From Rhodococcus zopfii NBRC 100606 = JCM 9919 (GTDB taxonomy: Bacteria; Actinomycetota; Actinomycetes; Mycobacteriales; Mycobacteriaceae): a DNA stretch of 64,000 nt. The position numbers and the translations under genes are program-made. The notes under the pieces are model-generated. The model was not told the origin of the DNA, did no database searches, and saw only the letters and a program-made list of their open reading frames with translations. Positions 48,408-57,083 of the stretch are shown one piece after another. The stretch lies in contig NZ_BCXI01000020.1 in the NCBI RefSeq assembly GCF_001895025.1, positions 62,001 through 126,000 of the forward strand, written 5' to 3'. Each line of letters starts with the position of its first letter. Position 1 is the first letter of the stretch.

Positions 48408-49517
48408 GTGACCGACTCCTCCGCAACGACCGCCCCGTCCACCTCTTCGGGCCACCGCATCGGCCTGCTCGTCGGTGACGGCATCGGTCACGAGATCGTG
48501 CCCGCCACCCGCCACGTCGTCGATGCTGCGGTCGCCGCGTCCGGGGGACCGGCGATCGACTGGGTGCCGCTGCCGCTCGGTGCGGACGCGATCGCCACCC
48601 ACGGCACCCCGATCCCGGAATCCACCCTCGACGCCCTCGCCGACCTCGACGCGTGGATCCTCGGCCCGCACGACAACGCGTCCTATCCCGAACCGTTCCG
48701 CAGCGAACTGACCCCCGGCGGCCGCATCCGCAAACAATTCGACCTGTACGCGAACATCCGGCCCGCGAAGACACTGCCCGGCGTGCGCGCGGTCGTGCCG
48801 CACATGGATCTGATCATCGTGCGCGAGAACTCCGAAGGCCTGTACGCGGACCGGAACATGGCGCTCGGCACGGGCGAGTTCATGCCCACCCCCGACGTTG
48901 CGCTCGCGGTCGGGGTCGTCACCCGCGCCGCGTGCGAACGCATCGCGCACATCGCGTTCGGGCTCGCCGCCCGCCGCCGCAGACGCGTGACCATCGTGCA
49001 CAAGGCGAACGTGCTGACCATGACCACCGGTCTGTTCCTGGACGTGTGCCGCGAGGTCGGCGCCCACTACCCCGGCATCGCGGTCGACGACGAACACGTC
49101 GATGCCATGGCGGCGCACCTGGTGCGGCGCGGCGGCGACTACGACGTCGTCGTCACCGAGAACATGTTCGGCGACATCCTCTCGGACCTCGCCGGAGAGC
49201 TGGCCGGCTCCCTGGGCACCGCCGGATCGATCAACGCGTCGACGGACAAGGCGATGGCGCAGGCCGCGCACGGCGCCGCCCCCGACATCGCGGGCCGCAA
49301 CCGCGCCAACCCGACGGCACTGTTCCTGTCGGCGGCGATGCTGCTCGACCGGATCGCCACCACCGCCGACCGCCCCTACCTACGGCGCGCCGCCCAGCGC
49401 ATCGAACACGCCGTCGAGGCGACCATCGCCTCCGGGGTCGCGACCGCCGATCTGGGCGGGCAGGCCTCGACCGCGGAGTTCACCGAGATCGTCATCGCCC
49501 GCACCCGCCTGCGGTGA
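48408..49517 (+). CDS. Isocitrate/isopropylmalate dehydrogenase-family enzyme
   Basis: A 369-residue beta-decarboxylating dehydrogenase. Features: GLLVGDGIGHEIVPATRHVV, RKQFDLYANIRPAKTLPGV, IIVRENSEGLYADRN, the lysine in VHKANVLTMT, and the metal-binding acids in VTENMFGDILSDLAGELAG. The substrate loop reads RENSEG, closer to tartrate, homoisocitrate and isocitrate enzymes than to LeuB, so malate or tartrate-like substrates are possible. Start uncertain: GTG 48408 is chosen since ATG 48387 would overlap the divergent gene's start codon. Confidence 0.85.
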   Translation: MTDSSATTAPSTSSGHRIGLLVGDGIGHEIVPATRHVVDAAVAASGGPAIDWVPLPLGADAIATHGTPIPESTLDALADLDAWILGPHDNASYPEPFRSELTPGGRIRKQFDLYANIRPAKTLPGVRAVVPHMDLIIVRENSEGLYADRNMALGTGEFMPTPDVALAVGVVTRAACERIAHIAFGLAARRRRRVTIVHKANVLTMTTGLFLDVCREVGAHYPGIAVDDEHVDAMAAHLVRRGGDYDVVVTENMFGDILSDLAGELAGSLGTAGSINASTDKAMAQAAHGAAPDIAGRNRANPTALFLSAAMLLDRIATTADRPYLRRAAQRIEHAVEATIASGVATADLGGQASTAEFTEIVIARTRLR

Positions 49518-49573
49518 CGGCCGTCGGGCGACCGGGTGCATCCCGGGCGGTGCGTGTCGGGACCTCACATTCC

Positions 49574-49602
49574 GGGACACCGGGACAACGTGCGGTTACT
49601 GT
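49574..49602 (+). promoter_or_regulatory. Promoter of the amino-acid ABC operon
   Basis: GGGACA (49574-49579), 17 bases, TACTGT (49597-49602), then six bases to the GTG at 49609, as expected for a leaderless transcript. Confidence 0.6.
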
Positions 49603-49608
49603 TCGACT

Positions 49609-50535
49609 GTGAATCAACCAGCCGGACCGGAACCGGTCGCCCGCCGTCGTCGGCGGCGCGCGGCCGGGTGGGTTCCCGCGATCGCGCTGGTGCTCGCCAC
49701 GGCGACCGGATGCGTGACCAACACGGAATCGACGGTGCCGCCCGGTGACCCGATCCGGGCCGGGAAGGTCGACGCGATCGCCGCGCAACTGCCCGCACCG
49801 ATCGCCGCGTCCGGACAGATGCGGGTCGGGGTGAACGTGCCCTACGCGCCCAACGAATTCAAGGACGACGACGGCACCATCGTCGGGTTCGCCGTGGAAC
49901 TGGTCGACGCCCTCGGCGACGTGCTCGGCGTGACGATGGTCTACAACGAGGCGGACTTCGACCGGATCATCCCGGCCGTGCAGTCCGGAACGTTCGACAT
50001 GGGATCGTCGTCGTTCACCGACACCAAGGAACGTGAGCAGTCCGTCGACTTCGTCACCTATTTCAGCGCCGGGGTGCGGTGGGCCCAGCGTGTCGGCGAG
50101 GACGTCGACCCGAACAACGCGTGCGGTCTGCGGGTCGCGGTGCAGACCACCACCTACGAGGACATCGACGAGGTGCCCGCCAAGAGCGACGCGTGCGTGG
50201 CCGCGGGCCAGCCACCCATCGACAAGGTCAAGTACGACAGCCAGGACGAGGCGACCAACGCGCTCATCCTGGGCCGGGTCGACGCGCTGTCCGCGGACTC
50301 GCCCGTCACCGCGTACGCCATCGAACGCAGCGAGGGACGCCTCGAACCCGCCGGCGAGGTGTTCGACGCCGCCCCCTACGGCTGGGTCGTCGCGAAGGGT
50401 TCCCCGCTGGGGCCGGTCCTGCGGCAAGCGATGCAGGAGCTGATCGATTCCGGTGTGTACGCGCAGATCGCGCAGCGGTGGGGCATGGAAGACGGAATCA
50501 TCGACACCGCGCAGATCAACGCTGCGCCGAGCTGA
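49609..50535 (+). CDS. Amino-acid ABC transporter, substrate-binding lipoprotein
   Basis: A 308-residue lipoprotein: basic N-terminus (VARRRRRRAAGW), hydrophobic stretch and lipobox LATATGC (lipidated Cys near residue 35). The mature part is a type II binding fold of SBP family 3 (MRVGVNVPYAPNEFKDDDG, VGFAVELVDALGD, DMGSSSFTDTKEREQSVDF, AAPYGWVVAKGSPLG). Two internal cysteines (NNACGLRV, SDACVAAG) may form a disulfide. First gene of a three-gene importer operon for polar amino acids. The ligand is not readable. Confidence 0.9.
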   Translation: MNQPAGPEPVARRRRRRAAGWVPAIALVLATATGCVTNTESTVPPGDPIRAGKVDAIAAQLPAPIAASGQMRVGVNVPYAPNEFKDDDGTIVGFAVELVDALGDVLGVTMVYNEADFDRIIPAVQSGTFDMGSSSFTDTKEREQSVDFVTYFSAGVRWAQRVGEDVDPNNACGLRVAVQTTTYEDIDEVPAKSDACVAAGQPPIDKVKYDSQDEATNALILGRVDALSADSPVTAYAIERSEGRLEPAGEVFDAAPYGWVVAKGSPLGPVLRQAMQELIDSGVYAQIAQRWGMEDGIIDTAQINAAPS

Positions 50536-50548
50536 CGAAGGGGGTCCG

Positions 50549-51526
50549 ATGAGCGAGCAGTCGAGCTCCGTGAGCGGCCCGGCGGCCGGGACCGAACCGG
50601 CCCCGATCGAGGCGGTGCCGCTGCGCCGGCCCGGACGGTGGATCGCGGGTGTCGTCGTCGCCGTGCTGGTGGCGCTGTTCCTGTGGGGGGCAGCCACCAA
50701 CGACGCATACCGCTGGGACATTTACGCGCAGTACCTGTTCGACCGGCGCATCACTGCTGCGGCATGGAAGACGATCCAGCTCACCGTGCTCGCCATGATC
50801 ATCGCGGTGCTCCTGGGGGTCGTGCTGGCCGTGATGCGGCTGTCGCCGAACCCGGTGCTGCGGACCGTCTCATGGGTGTACCTGTGGATCTTCCGCGGCA
50901 CCCCGGTGTATGTGCAGTTGGTGTTCTGGGGTCTGTTCCCGGCCATCTACAAGCAGCTGGATCTGGGCATCCCGTTCGTGCACCAGTTCGTGCACATCGA
51001 CCTGCAGGGCATCAACGCCGCATTCCTGTTCGCGGTCATCGGCCTGGGCCTGAACGAAGCCGCTTACATGGCCGAGATCATCCGCGCCGGAATCGGTTCC
51101 GTCCCGGAAGGCCAGACCGAGGCCTCGACGGCCCTGGGCATGTCGTGGTCGCAGACCATGCGCCGCACGATCCTGCCGCAGGCGATGCGCGTGATCATCC
51201 CGCCCACCGGCAACGAGCTCATCAGCATGCTCAAGACCACCTCGCTGGTCGCGGCCGTGCCGTACACACTGGAACTCTACGGCCGGGCCCGCGACATCTC
51301 GGGCGCCAACTTCCAGCCCATCCCGCTGCTGCTCGTCGCTGCCACTTGGTATCTGGCGATCACCAGCGTCCTCATGGTCGGCCAGTACTTCCTCGAACGG
51401 CACTACTCGAAGGGCCTGAGCCGCCGGCTCACCGCCCGCCAGTTGCAGGCCCTCGCCGACGCGCAGGGCAAACCGCTACCGCCCGGTCGCGGGGGCGGCG
51501 ACGCACCCGGAGGTGAAGCGCAGTGA
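50549..51526 (+). CDS. Amino-acid ABC transporter, permease (HisM/GlnP type)
   Basis: A 325-residue permease, with five to six helices between residues 30 and 290. The first part matches [19 protein letters not shown] and [19 protein letters not shown]; the EAA coupling loop reads [20 protein letters not shown]. The N-terminal 30 residues and a 45-residue C-terminal tail are extra-polar. Lies 13 bases after the binding protein, and its stop overlaps the ATPase start. Being the only permease here, it probably forms a homodimer. Confidence 0.92.
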   Translation: MSEQSSSVSGPAAGTEPAPIEAVPLRRPGRWIAGVVVAVLVALFLWGAATNDAYRWDIYAQYLFDRRITAAAWKTIQLTVLAMIIAVLLGVVLAVMRLSPNPVLRTVSWVYLWIFRGTPVYVQLVFWGLFPAIYKQLDLGIPFVHQFVHIDLQGINAAFLFAVIGLGLNEAAYMAEIIRAGIGSVPEGQTEASTALGMSWSQTMRRTILPQAMRVIIPPTGNELISMLKTTSLVAAVPYTLELYGRARDISGANFQPIPLLLVAATWYLAITSVLMVGQYFLERHYSKGLSRRLTARQLQALADAQGKPLPPGRGGGDAPGGEAQ

Positions 51527-52284
51527 CGCCCATGGTCCTGGCCGATCGGGTCTGCAAGAGCTTCGGCGCGGTCCACGTGCTCGAGGGCATCTCGCTCGAG
51601 GTCGAGCGCGGGCAGGTGGCGTGCCTGATCGGTCCGTCCGGGTCCGGCAAGTCCACGTTCTTGCGGTGCATCAACCACCTCGAGCGGGTCGACGCCGGTC
51701 GTCTGTACGTCGACGGCAGTCTCGTAGGCTATGCCGAGCGCGGCGGTAAACTGCATGAGCTGCACCCGCGGGAGGCGGCCAAGCAGCGTCGCGACATCGG
51801 CATGGTGTTCCAGCACTTCAACTTGTTTCCGCACCGGACAGCGTTGGCCAACGTCGTCGAAGCTCCGGTCTTGGTGAAGAAGGCGCGCCGCAGCGAGGCC
51901 ACCGAACGGGCCCGCGACCTGCTCGACCGGGTCGGTCTGGCCGACAAGGCCGACGCGTATCCGGCCCAGCTGTCCGGGGGTCAGCAGCAGCGGGTGGCGA
52001 TCGCGCGGGCACTGGCGATGGAACCGAAACTGATGCTGTTCGACGAACCGACATCGGCGCTGGACCCCGAACTGGTGGGGGAGGTGCTGTCGGTGATGCA
52101 GAACCTCGCCGCGGGCGGCATGACCATGATCGTGGTCACCCACGAGATGGGATTCGCGCGGGAGGTCGCCGATCAACTGGTGTTCATGGACGGCGGGGTC
52201 GTCGTTGAAGCCGGTGCTCCGCGTGCGCTGCTGGCCAACCCACAGCATGAACGCACCCAGGCCTTCCTGTCGAAGCTGTTGTGA
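51523..52284 (+). CDS. Amino-acid ABC transporter, ATP-binding protein (GlnQ type)
   Basis: A 253-residue ATPase: Walker [20 protein letters not shown]-loop [18 protein letters not shown], signature [17 protein letters not shown], Walker [20 protein letters not shown] and H-loop [14 protein letters not shown] start overlaps the permease stop (GTGA). Last gene of the operon, followed by a hairpin at 52296. Confidence 0.95.
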   Translation: MTPMVLADRVCKSFGAVHVLEGISLEVERGQVACLIGPSGSGKSTFLRCINHLERVDAGRLYVDGSLVGYAERGGKLHELHPREAAKQRRDIGMVFQHFNLFPHRTALANVVEAPVLVKKARRSEATERARDLLDRVGLADKADAYPAQLSGGQQQRVAIARALAMEPKLMLFDEPTSALDPELVGEVLSVMQNLAAGGMTMIVVTHEMGFAREVADQLVFMDGGVVVEAGAPRALLANPQHERTQAFLSKLL

Positions 52285-52295
52285 CGGTGGTTCTT

Positions 52296-52317
52296 TCAGG
52301 CCGGGGAAACGGCCTGA
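52296..52317 (+). terminator. Hairpin after the amino-acid ABC operon
   Basis: TCAGGCCG (52296-52303) and CGGCCTGA (52310-52317) with a GGGAAA loop, 11 bases after the stop codon. Confidence 0.7.
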
Positions 52318-52428
52318 CAGGCGATCGCTGCGATCGGCCGAATCGGGCCTTGATGTCGGCGGATCGATTGAATCCCGCGGAAGTGGTGGGCACATTGCGT
52401 CTGTGCGCGCCGTAGATCCGGAGGTGGC

Positions 52429-53295
52429 TCACGCCGGCTTGCGGCTGCAGAAGATTGCGGTACCCGGGAAGATCTCGCCGCGCAGCGGACTCCACTGACC
52501 CCACTCGCGATCCAGATGCTCGGGCCACTCCGGCTCGACGATGTCGTAGACCTCGAGCCCGGCCGCCACGAGTTCGCGGAGCCGATCGCCGACCGTGCGG
52601 TGATGCTCGACATAGGTCGGCACGCCGTCGTCGTCGACCTCCACGTACGGCGTGCGATCGAAATACGGGAACATCGCCACCAGCCCGCGCTCGCCCGGAT
52701 CGTCCGGGAAGATCCACCGCATCGGATGATTCACCGCGAACACCCACCGGCCGCCCGGCCGTAACACCCGCGCGACCTCGCGCATCACCCGCGCCGAATC
52801 CGCCACGAACGGGACCGCGCCGAACGCCGAACACACCACGTCGAAACTGTTGTCCGGGAACGGCAGATCCTCGGCGCCGGCCTGCACGAGGGGGACCCGC
52901 GGCCCACCCCGCTCCATCGCCGCCACGCCCCGCGCCAACATCCCGATCGAGACATCCAGCCCGACCGCCCGGGCGCCCTGCCCGGCCAGCCAGCGCGCGC
53001 ACGGCGCCGAACCGCACCCGATCTCGAGCACATCCTTGCCTACGACCTCCCCGAGCAGGCGCACATCACCCTCGTGCAACCCCTCCGGGCACCACACGAA
53101 CTCGCCGGCCGCGGAATCCACGCCGAGGAACTCGCCGTGGGTGCGGTGATAGTCCTCGGCATCGGCATCCCACCACGCCCGGCTCGCACGTTCGCTCTCG
53201 CGCGAACCCACTCGCGCGCGGCCCGCCTTCGACGTGCCGAGCAGGGCATTCGCGGTCGCGTGGCGGTCGTCGAACGGGGAAACGGTCTCGGGCAT
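52429..53295 (-). CDS. Class I SAM-dependent methyltransferase
   Basis: A 288-residue methyltransferase. Motif I VLEIGCGSAPCARWL binds SAM, motif II is AVGLDVSIGML, and motif IV lies around FDVVCSAFGAVPFV with LRPGGRWVFAVNHPMRWIFP after it. The N-terminus includes ASRAWWDADAEDYHRTHGEF, common in mycobacterial homologues. The substrate is unknown. It stands alone, divergent from rpsA. Confidence 0.88.
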   Translation of the reverse strand: MPETVSPFDDRHATANALLGTSKAGRARVGSRESERASRAWWDADAEDYHRTHGEFLGVDSAAGEFVWCPEGLHEGDVRLLGEVVGKDVLEIGCGSAPCARWLAGQGARAVGLDVSIGMLARGVAAMERGGPRVPLVQAGAEDLPFPDNSFDVVCSAFGAVPFVADSARVMREVARVLRPGGRWVFAVNHPMRWIFPDDPGERGLVAMFPYFDRTPYVEVDDDGVPTYVEHHRTVGDRLRELVAAGLEVYDIVEPEWPEHLDREWGQWSPLRGEIFPGTAIFCSRKPA

Positions 53296-53839
53296 GAACT
53301 ACAGCGTAGGACTGCGGTGAAGCGACCTCGAGTCCAGTGTGGACACCGTGACGCCGGAGGTGTGAGCTGGGCAACGTTGACGTCCTGGAGTGGTGCAGAG
53401 CGCACTTTCGTCTCGATCCGGACATTCGTCCCGGGCGGGGGGATTCGATCGTGCCGCCGTCGAGCGGCTCACCGACGGGGCGGTCGCGCAGTTCGCGCAG
53501 CACGATGCAGGAGCAGAGCCGGGAGGCTGGACTGATGACACTGATGCTCGAGCAGCGGGCGGCCGCCCCTCGGCTGACGGGGCACGGGAATCCTCCACTG
53601 ACGGCCCGATGGCCGGCCGGTGGTACAGCACGGTGGCGGCGCCGTGCCGACGGCCGGGTTTGCCGGGGTAGCGCCCGTGCGCGTAGCCTTGACCACGCGA
53701 GTGTCCGCTGTTCGATCTTCATGGCCCGATCGGCGGCGCCCGCGGCGGAATCTGCGTGTCGTTCACATCGGTGTGCGATCCGTCTGTCCGACCGAACTTT
53801 GACCAACCGACTATCAACCCGTCCGGAGCAACTCAACAC
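53296..53839. other. Long upstream region of rpsA (544 bases)
   Basis: No gene can be supported: short frames on both strands are Arg/Ser-rich and lack ribosome sites. TTGACC at 53689 with TTCGAT 16 bases on (53711-53716) is a possible rpsA promoter, which would give a leader of about 115 bases. S1 genes are often autoregulated through their leader, so some of this may be regulatory. Confidence 0.35.
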
Positions 53840-55300
53840 ATGGCCTCCACCACCGTCACCTCGCCGCAGGTAGCCGTCAACGACATCGGCTCCGCCGAGG
53901 ATTTCCTCGCCGCCATCGACGCCACGATCAAGTACTTCAACGATGGCGACATCGTCGAAGGCACCATCGTCAAGGTCGACCGCGACGAGGTGCTGCTCGA
54001 CATCGGCTACAAGACCGAAGGCGTCATCCCGTCCCGCGAGCTCTCCATCAAGCACGATGTCGACCCCAACGAGGTCGTTTCGGTGGGCGATGAGGTCGAG
54101 GCCCTGGTCCTCACCAAGGAGGACAAGGAAGGCCGCCTGATCCTGTCCAAGAAGCGTGCGCAGTACGAGCGCGCCTGGGGCACGATCGAGGAGCTCAAGG
54201 AGAAGGACGAGGCCGTCAAGGGCACCGTCATCGAGGTCGTCAAGGGCGGCCTGATCCTCGACATCGGCCTGCGTGGCTTCCTGCCCGCGTCGCTCGTCGA
54301 GATGCGTCGCGTCCGCGACCTCCAGCCGTATGTCGGCAAGGAGATCGAGGCCAAGATCATCGAGCTCGACAAGAACCGCAACAACGTCGTTCTGTCGCGC
54401 CGCGCATGGCTCGAGCAGACCCAGTCCGAGGTCCGCAGCGAGTTCCTGCACCAGCTCCAGAAGGGCCAGGTCCGCAAGGGCTTCGTGTCCTCCATCGTCA
54501 ACTTCGGCGCGTTCGTCGATCTCGGCGGTGTCGACGGCCTGGTGCACGTCTCCGAGCTGTCCTGGAAGCACATCGACCACCCGTCCGAGGTCGTCGAGGT
54601 CGGCAACGAGGTCACCGTCGAGGTTCTCGACGTCGATCTGGACCGCGAGCGTGTCTCCCTGTCGCTCAAGGCCACCCAGGAAGACCCGTGGCGTCAGTTC
54701 GCCCGCACTCACGCGATCGGCCAGATCGTGCCGGGCAAGGTCACCAAGCTCGTTCCGTTCGGCGCGTTCGTCCGCGTCGAAGAGGGCATCGAGGGTCTGG
54801 TCCACATCTCCGAGCTGGCCGAGCGCCACGTGGAGGTCCCGGACCAGGTCGTGTCCGTCGGCGACGACGCGATGGTCAAGGTCATCGACATCGACCTGGA
54901 GCGTCGCCGCATCTCGCTGTCGCTGAAGCAGGCCAACGAGGACTACACCGCCGAGTTCGACCCGTCGAAGTACGGCATGGCCGACAGCTACGACGAGCAG
55001 GGCAACTACATCTTCCCCGAGGGCTTCGATCCCGAGACCAACGAATGGCTCGAGGGCTTCGAGAAGCAGCGTGAGGAGTGGGAGTCCCGCTACGCGGAGG
55101 CCGAGCGTCGTCACAAGATGCACACCGCGCAGATCGAGAAGATGGCTGCCGACGAGGCCGCCGAGGCCGAGGCCGGCGTCTCCTCGAGCAACTACTCGTC
55201 CGAGTCCGGCGCCGAGGCTGCGTCCGAGTCGGCCGGTGGTTCGCTGGCCAGCGATGCGCAGCTCGCTGCGCTGCGCGAGAAGCTGTCGGGCAACGCCTGA
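53840..55300 (+). CDS. rpsA: Small ribosomal subunit protein S1
   Basis: A 486-residue RNA-binding protein with four S1 domains, at about residues 35-105 (GDIVEGTIVKVDRDEVLLDI), 120-190 (GTVIEVVKGGLILDI), 209-277 (FGAFVDLGGVDGLVHVSEL) and 294-365 (FGAFVRVEEGIEGLVHISEL), the four-repeat form of actinobacteria. The C-terminal 100 residues are acidic and Ala/Ser-rich. It helps mRNA loading on the 30S subunit. ATG 53840 begins where homology starts and has GGAG upstream. Codons are strongly biased, as for a highly expressed gene. Confidence 0.96.
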   Translation: MASTTVTSPQVAVNDIGSAEDFLAAIDATIKYFNDGDIVEGTIVKVDRDEVLLDIGYKTEGVIPSRELSIKHDVDPNEVVSVGDEVEALVLTKEDKEGRLILSKKRAQYERAWGTIEELKEKDEAVKGTVIEVVKGGLILDIGLRGFLPASLVEMRRVRDLQPYVGKEIEAKIIELDKNRNNVVLSRRAWLEQTQSEVRSEFLHQLQKGQVRKGFVSSIVNFGAFVDLGGVDGLVHVSELSWKHIDHPSEVVEVGNEVTVEVLDVDLDRERVSLSLKATQEDPWRQFARTHAIGQIVPGKVTKLVPFGAFVRVEEGIEGLVHISELAERHVEVPDQVVSVGDDAMVKVIDIDLERRRISLSLKQANEDYTAEFDPSKYGMADSYDEQGNYIFPEGFDPETNEWLEGFEKQREEWESRYAEAERRHKMHTAQIEKMAADEAAEAEAGVSSSNYSSESGAEAASESAGGSLASDAQLAALREKLSGNA

Positions 55301-55315
55301 CATCTGATTGCTTCG

Positions 55316-55349
55316 AGCGGCCCCGCACCCACTACGGTGCGGGGCCGCT
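55316..55349 (+). terminator. rpsA terminator
   Basis: Perfect 14-bp stem (55316-55329 with 55336-55349) and a 6-base loop CACTAC, 16 bases after the rpsA stop. Confidence 0.85.
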
Positions 55350-55384
55350 CGCGTTCGTCGGGCCGAGGAGCCCGAGATCCGAAA

Positions 55385-55430
55385 ACGCCGCGGCCCGCAG
55401 TCCTTGCGCGAGGACTACGGGCCGCGGCGT
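55385..55430 (-). terminator. Terminator of the leftward 70-codon gene
   Basis: A 20-bp stem with one mismatch (55385-55404 with 55411-55430), 6-base loop. It lies 25 bases beyond the leftward stop codon at 55456; on the minus strand the stem is followed by TTTTC. Confidence 0.75.
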
Positions 55431-55455
55431 CGTGTTTCGGGGATGCCCCGCCGGA

Positions 55456-55668
55456 TCAGCTGACGGCGGGCGTGGCCCACTGGGCGGGGAGCGACGCAGC
55501 ACGTTTGCGGATCGCGGCCTGACTGTGTCGGGCGCTGGTGAGCAGCATGGTGAACCAGTTGCGACGGTGCGCGGCGAGAGCGGCGGCAACCTCGGGGATG
55601 AGGATGCAGTGCACACCGTTCTCCATGCCGAGACGATGCCGACCGGGCAGCGGTTGAGACGATTGCAT
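55456..55668 (-). CDS. Small protein of unknown function (70 aa)
   Basis: A 70-residue frame with strongly GC-rich third positions, an AAGG ribosome site seven bases before the ATG and a dedicated terminator, so very probably a real gene. Mid-part IPEVAAALAAHRRNWFTMLL and ARHSQAAIRKRAASLP predict two amphipathic helices. No signal peptide or membrane span. I do not recognise the family. A PhoP-type repeat lies 144-172 bases upstream, between this gene and the LLM monooxygenase. Confidence 0.65.
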   Translation of the reverse strand: MQSSQPLPGRHRLGMENGVHCILIPEVAAALAAHRRNWFTMLLTSARHSQAAIRKRAASLPAQWATPAVS

Positions 55669-55811
55669 AGCCTGCCTTCTCGGGGTCGGGGTGATACGGA
55701 ATCCGTGGTCGGACGGTTCGGTTACGAACGATAGCCGACGAGTCGGTCGATTCCCGTCATTCCCTCGCAGGTCGGAGGGTGTGTTTCGCTCCGGAGTCGA
55801 GTTGCGATCTG

Positions 55812-55840
55812 GCTGTGATCACGCTGTGATCGCAGTGTGA
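55812..55840. promoter_or_regulatory. PhoP-type direct repeat box
   Basis: GCTGTGA-TCAC-GCTGTGA-TCGC-AGTGTGA: seven-base units with an 11-base period. On the other strand this is TCACAGC-N4-TCACAGC preceded by a near copy, the binding consensus described for M. tuberculosis PhoP, an OmpR-family regulator. Located between the divergent 70-codon gene and LLM gene, 100 bases before the latter's start. Confidence 0.6.
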
Positions 55841-55905
55841 CTCGCCGGTTCCGGCGCCGAGGTCACGCGCCGAGGAATACCCGGGACGGGCCGCGGCGTT
55901 CAGAT

Positions 55906-55921
55906 AGTTGATAGTTCAATT
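55906..55921. promoter_or_regulatory. Operator-like inverted repeat before the LLM monooxygenase
   Basis: AGTTGA-TAGT-TCAATT, preceded by GAT as at 3598. One base in the arms differs from the palindrome at 3601. It ends 19 bases before the GTG start. Confidence 0.6.
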
Positions 55922-55940
55922 ATATGACGGAGGTACGGCA

Positions 55941-57083
55941 GTGCAGTTCGGCATCTTCACCATCGGCGACGTGACGCGTGACCCCACGACGGGCCACACA
56001 CCCAGCGAGCACGAACGCATCACCGCGATGACGAGGATCGCTCTCGCCGCCGAGGAGGCCGGACTCGACGTCTTCGCGACCGGTGAACATCACAACCCGC
56101 CGTTCGTGCCGTCCTCGCCGACCACGATGCTCGGCTGGATCGCCGCGAGGACCTCGACGCTGCAGCTGTCGACCGCGACGACGCTCATCACCACGAACGA
56201 TCCGGCCAAGATCGCCGAGGACTTCGCGATGCTGCAGCATCTGTCCGAGGGCCGCGTCGACCTGATGCTGGGCCGCGGCAACACCGGCCCGGTCTACCCG
56301 TGGTTCGGCAAGGACATCCGGCAGGGCATCCCGCTCGCGATCGAGAACTACCATCTGCTTCGTCGTCTCTGGCGCGAACCCGTCGTCGATTGGGAAGGCA
56401 AGTTCCGCACGCCGCTGCGCGGGTACACCTCGACGCCGATGCCCCTCGACGACACCCCGCCGTTCGTCTGGCACGGCTCGATCCGCTCCCCGGAGATCGC
56501 CGAACAGGCCGCGTTCTACGGCGACGGCTTCTTCCACAACAACATCTTCTGGAACAGAGAACACACTCAGCAGATGATCGCCTTGTACCGCACCCGGTTC
56601 GAACAGTACGGCCACGGCGCCGCCGACCAGGCCATCGTCGGACTCGGCGGCCAGGTCTTCATGGATACCACCGAGAAGGAAGCCGTCCGCCGGTTCCGGC
56701 CGTACTTCGACAACGCCCCCGTCTACGGTCACGGCCCGTCGCTCGAAGACTTCTCCACGATGACACCGCTGACCGTCGGCACGCCCGAGCAGGTCATCGA
56801 GCGCACCCTCGGCTTCGCGGACTACGCCGGCGACTACCAGCGTCAGCTCTTCCTGATGGACCACGCGGGCTTGCCGCTCGATGTCGTCCTCGAACAGATC
56901 GAGATCCTCGGCCGCGAGGTCGTGCCGGTGCTGCGCACCGAATTCGAACGCCGGCGTCCCGCGCACGTGCCGTCCGATCCGCCCACGCACCTCTCGCTGG
57001 CGGCGCAGGGCCCGGACTCGCCGCACCGTCTCGTGGTGCCGGCACAGGTCGATCTGGCCGCGGCGGCGGCGGGGGATCGATGA
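55941..57083 (+). CDS. LLM-class flavin-dependent monooxygenase (CE1758 family)
   Basis: A 380-residue luciferase-like enzyme that uses reduced FMN and O2. N-terminus MQFGIFTIGDVTRDPTTGHT, then GLDVFATGEHHNPPFVPSSP and the barrel segment VDLMLGRGNTGPVYPWFGKD; near the end TPEQVIERTLGF and FLMDHAGLPLDVVLEQIE. GTG 55941 follows GGAGG by seven bases. The downstream gene (ATGA overlap) encodes its flavin reductase, the two-gene unit known as CE1758/CE1759. Substrate unknown. Expression probably set by the operator at 55906 and perhaps PhoP. Confidence 0.9.
   Translation: MQFGIFTIGDVTRDPTTGHTPSEHERITAMTRIALAAEEAGLDVFATGEHHNPPFVPSSPTTMLGWIAARTSTLQLSTATTLITTNDPAKIAEDFAMLQHLSEGRVDLMLGRGNTGPVYPWFGKDIRQGIPLAIENYHLLRRLWREPVVDWEGKFRTPLRGYTSTPMPLDDTPPFVWHGSIRSPEIAEQAAFYGDGFFHNNIFWNREHTQQMIALYRTRFEQYGHGAADQAIVGLGGQVFMDTTEKEAVRRFRPYFDNAPVYGHGPSLEDFSTMTPLTVGTPEQVIERTLGFADYAGDYQRQLFLMDHAGLPLDVVLEQIEILGREVVPVLRTEFERRRPAHVPSDPPTHLSLAAQGPDSPHRLVVPAQVDLAAAAAGDR

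Noticed and set aside
53066-55303. A 745-codon minus-strand frame over rpsA
   Set aside because: Reverse complement of the S1 repeats; the apparent internal repeats just mirror the S1 domains.
55811-55840. CRP-type site suggested by TGTGA
   Set aside because: A CRP site needs TGTGA-N6-TCACA. Here the units are direct repeats with an 11-base period, which fits an OmpR-family box better.
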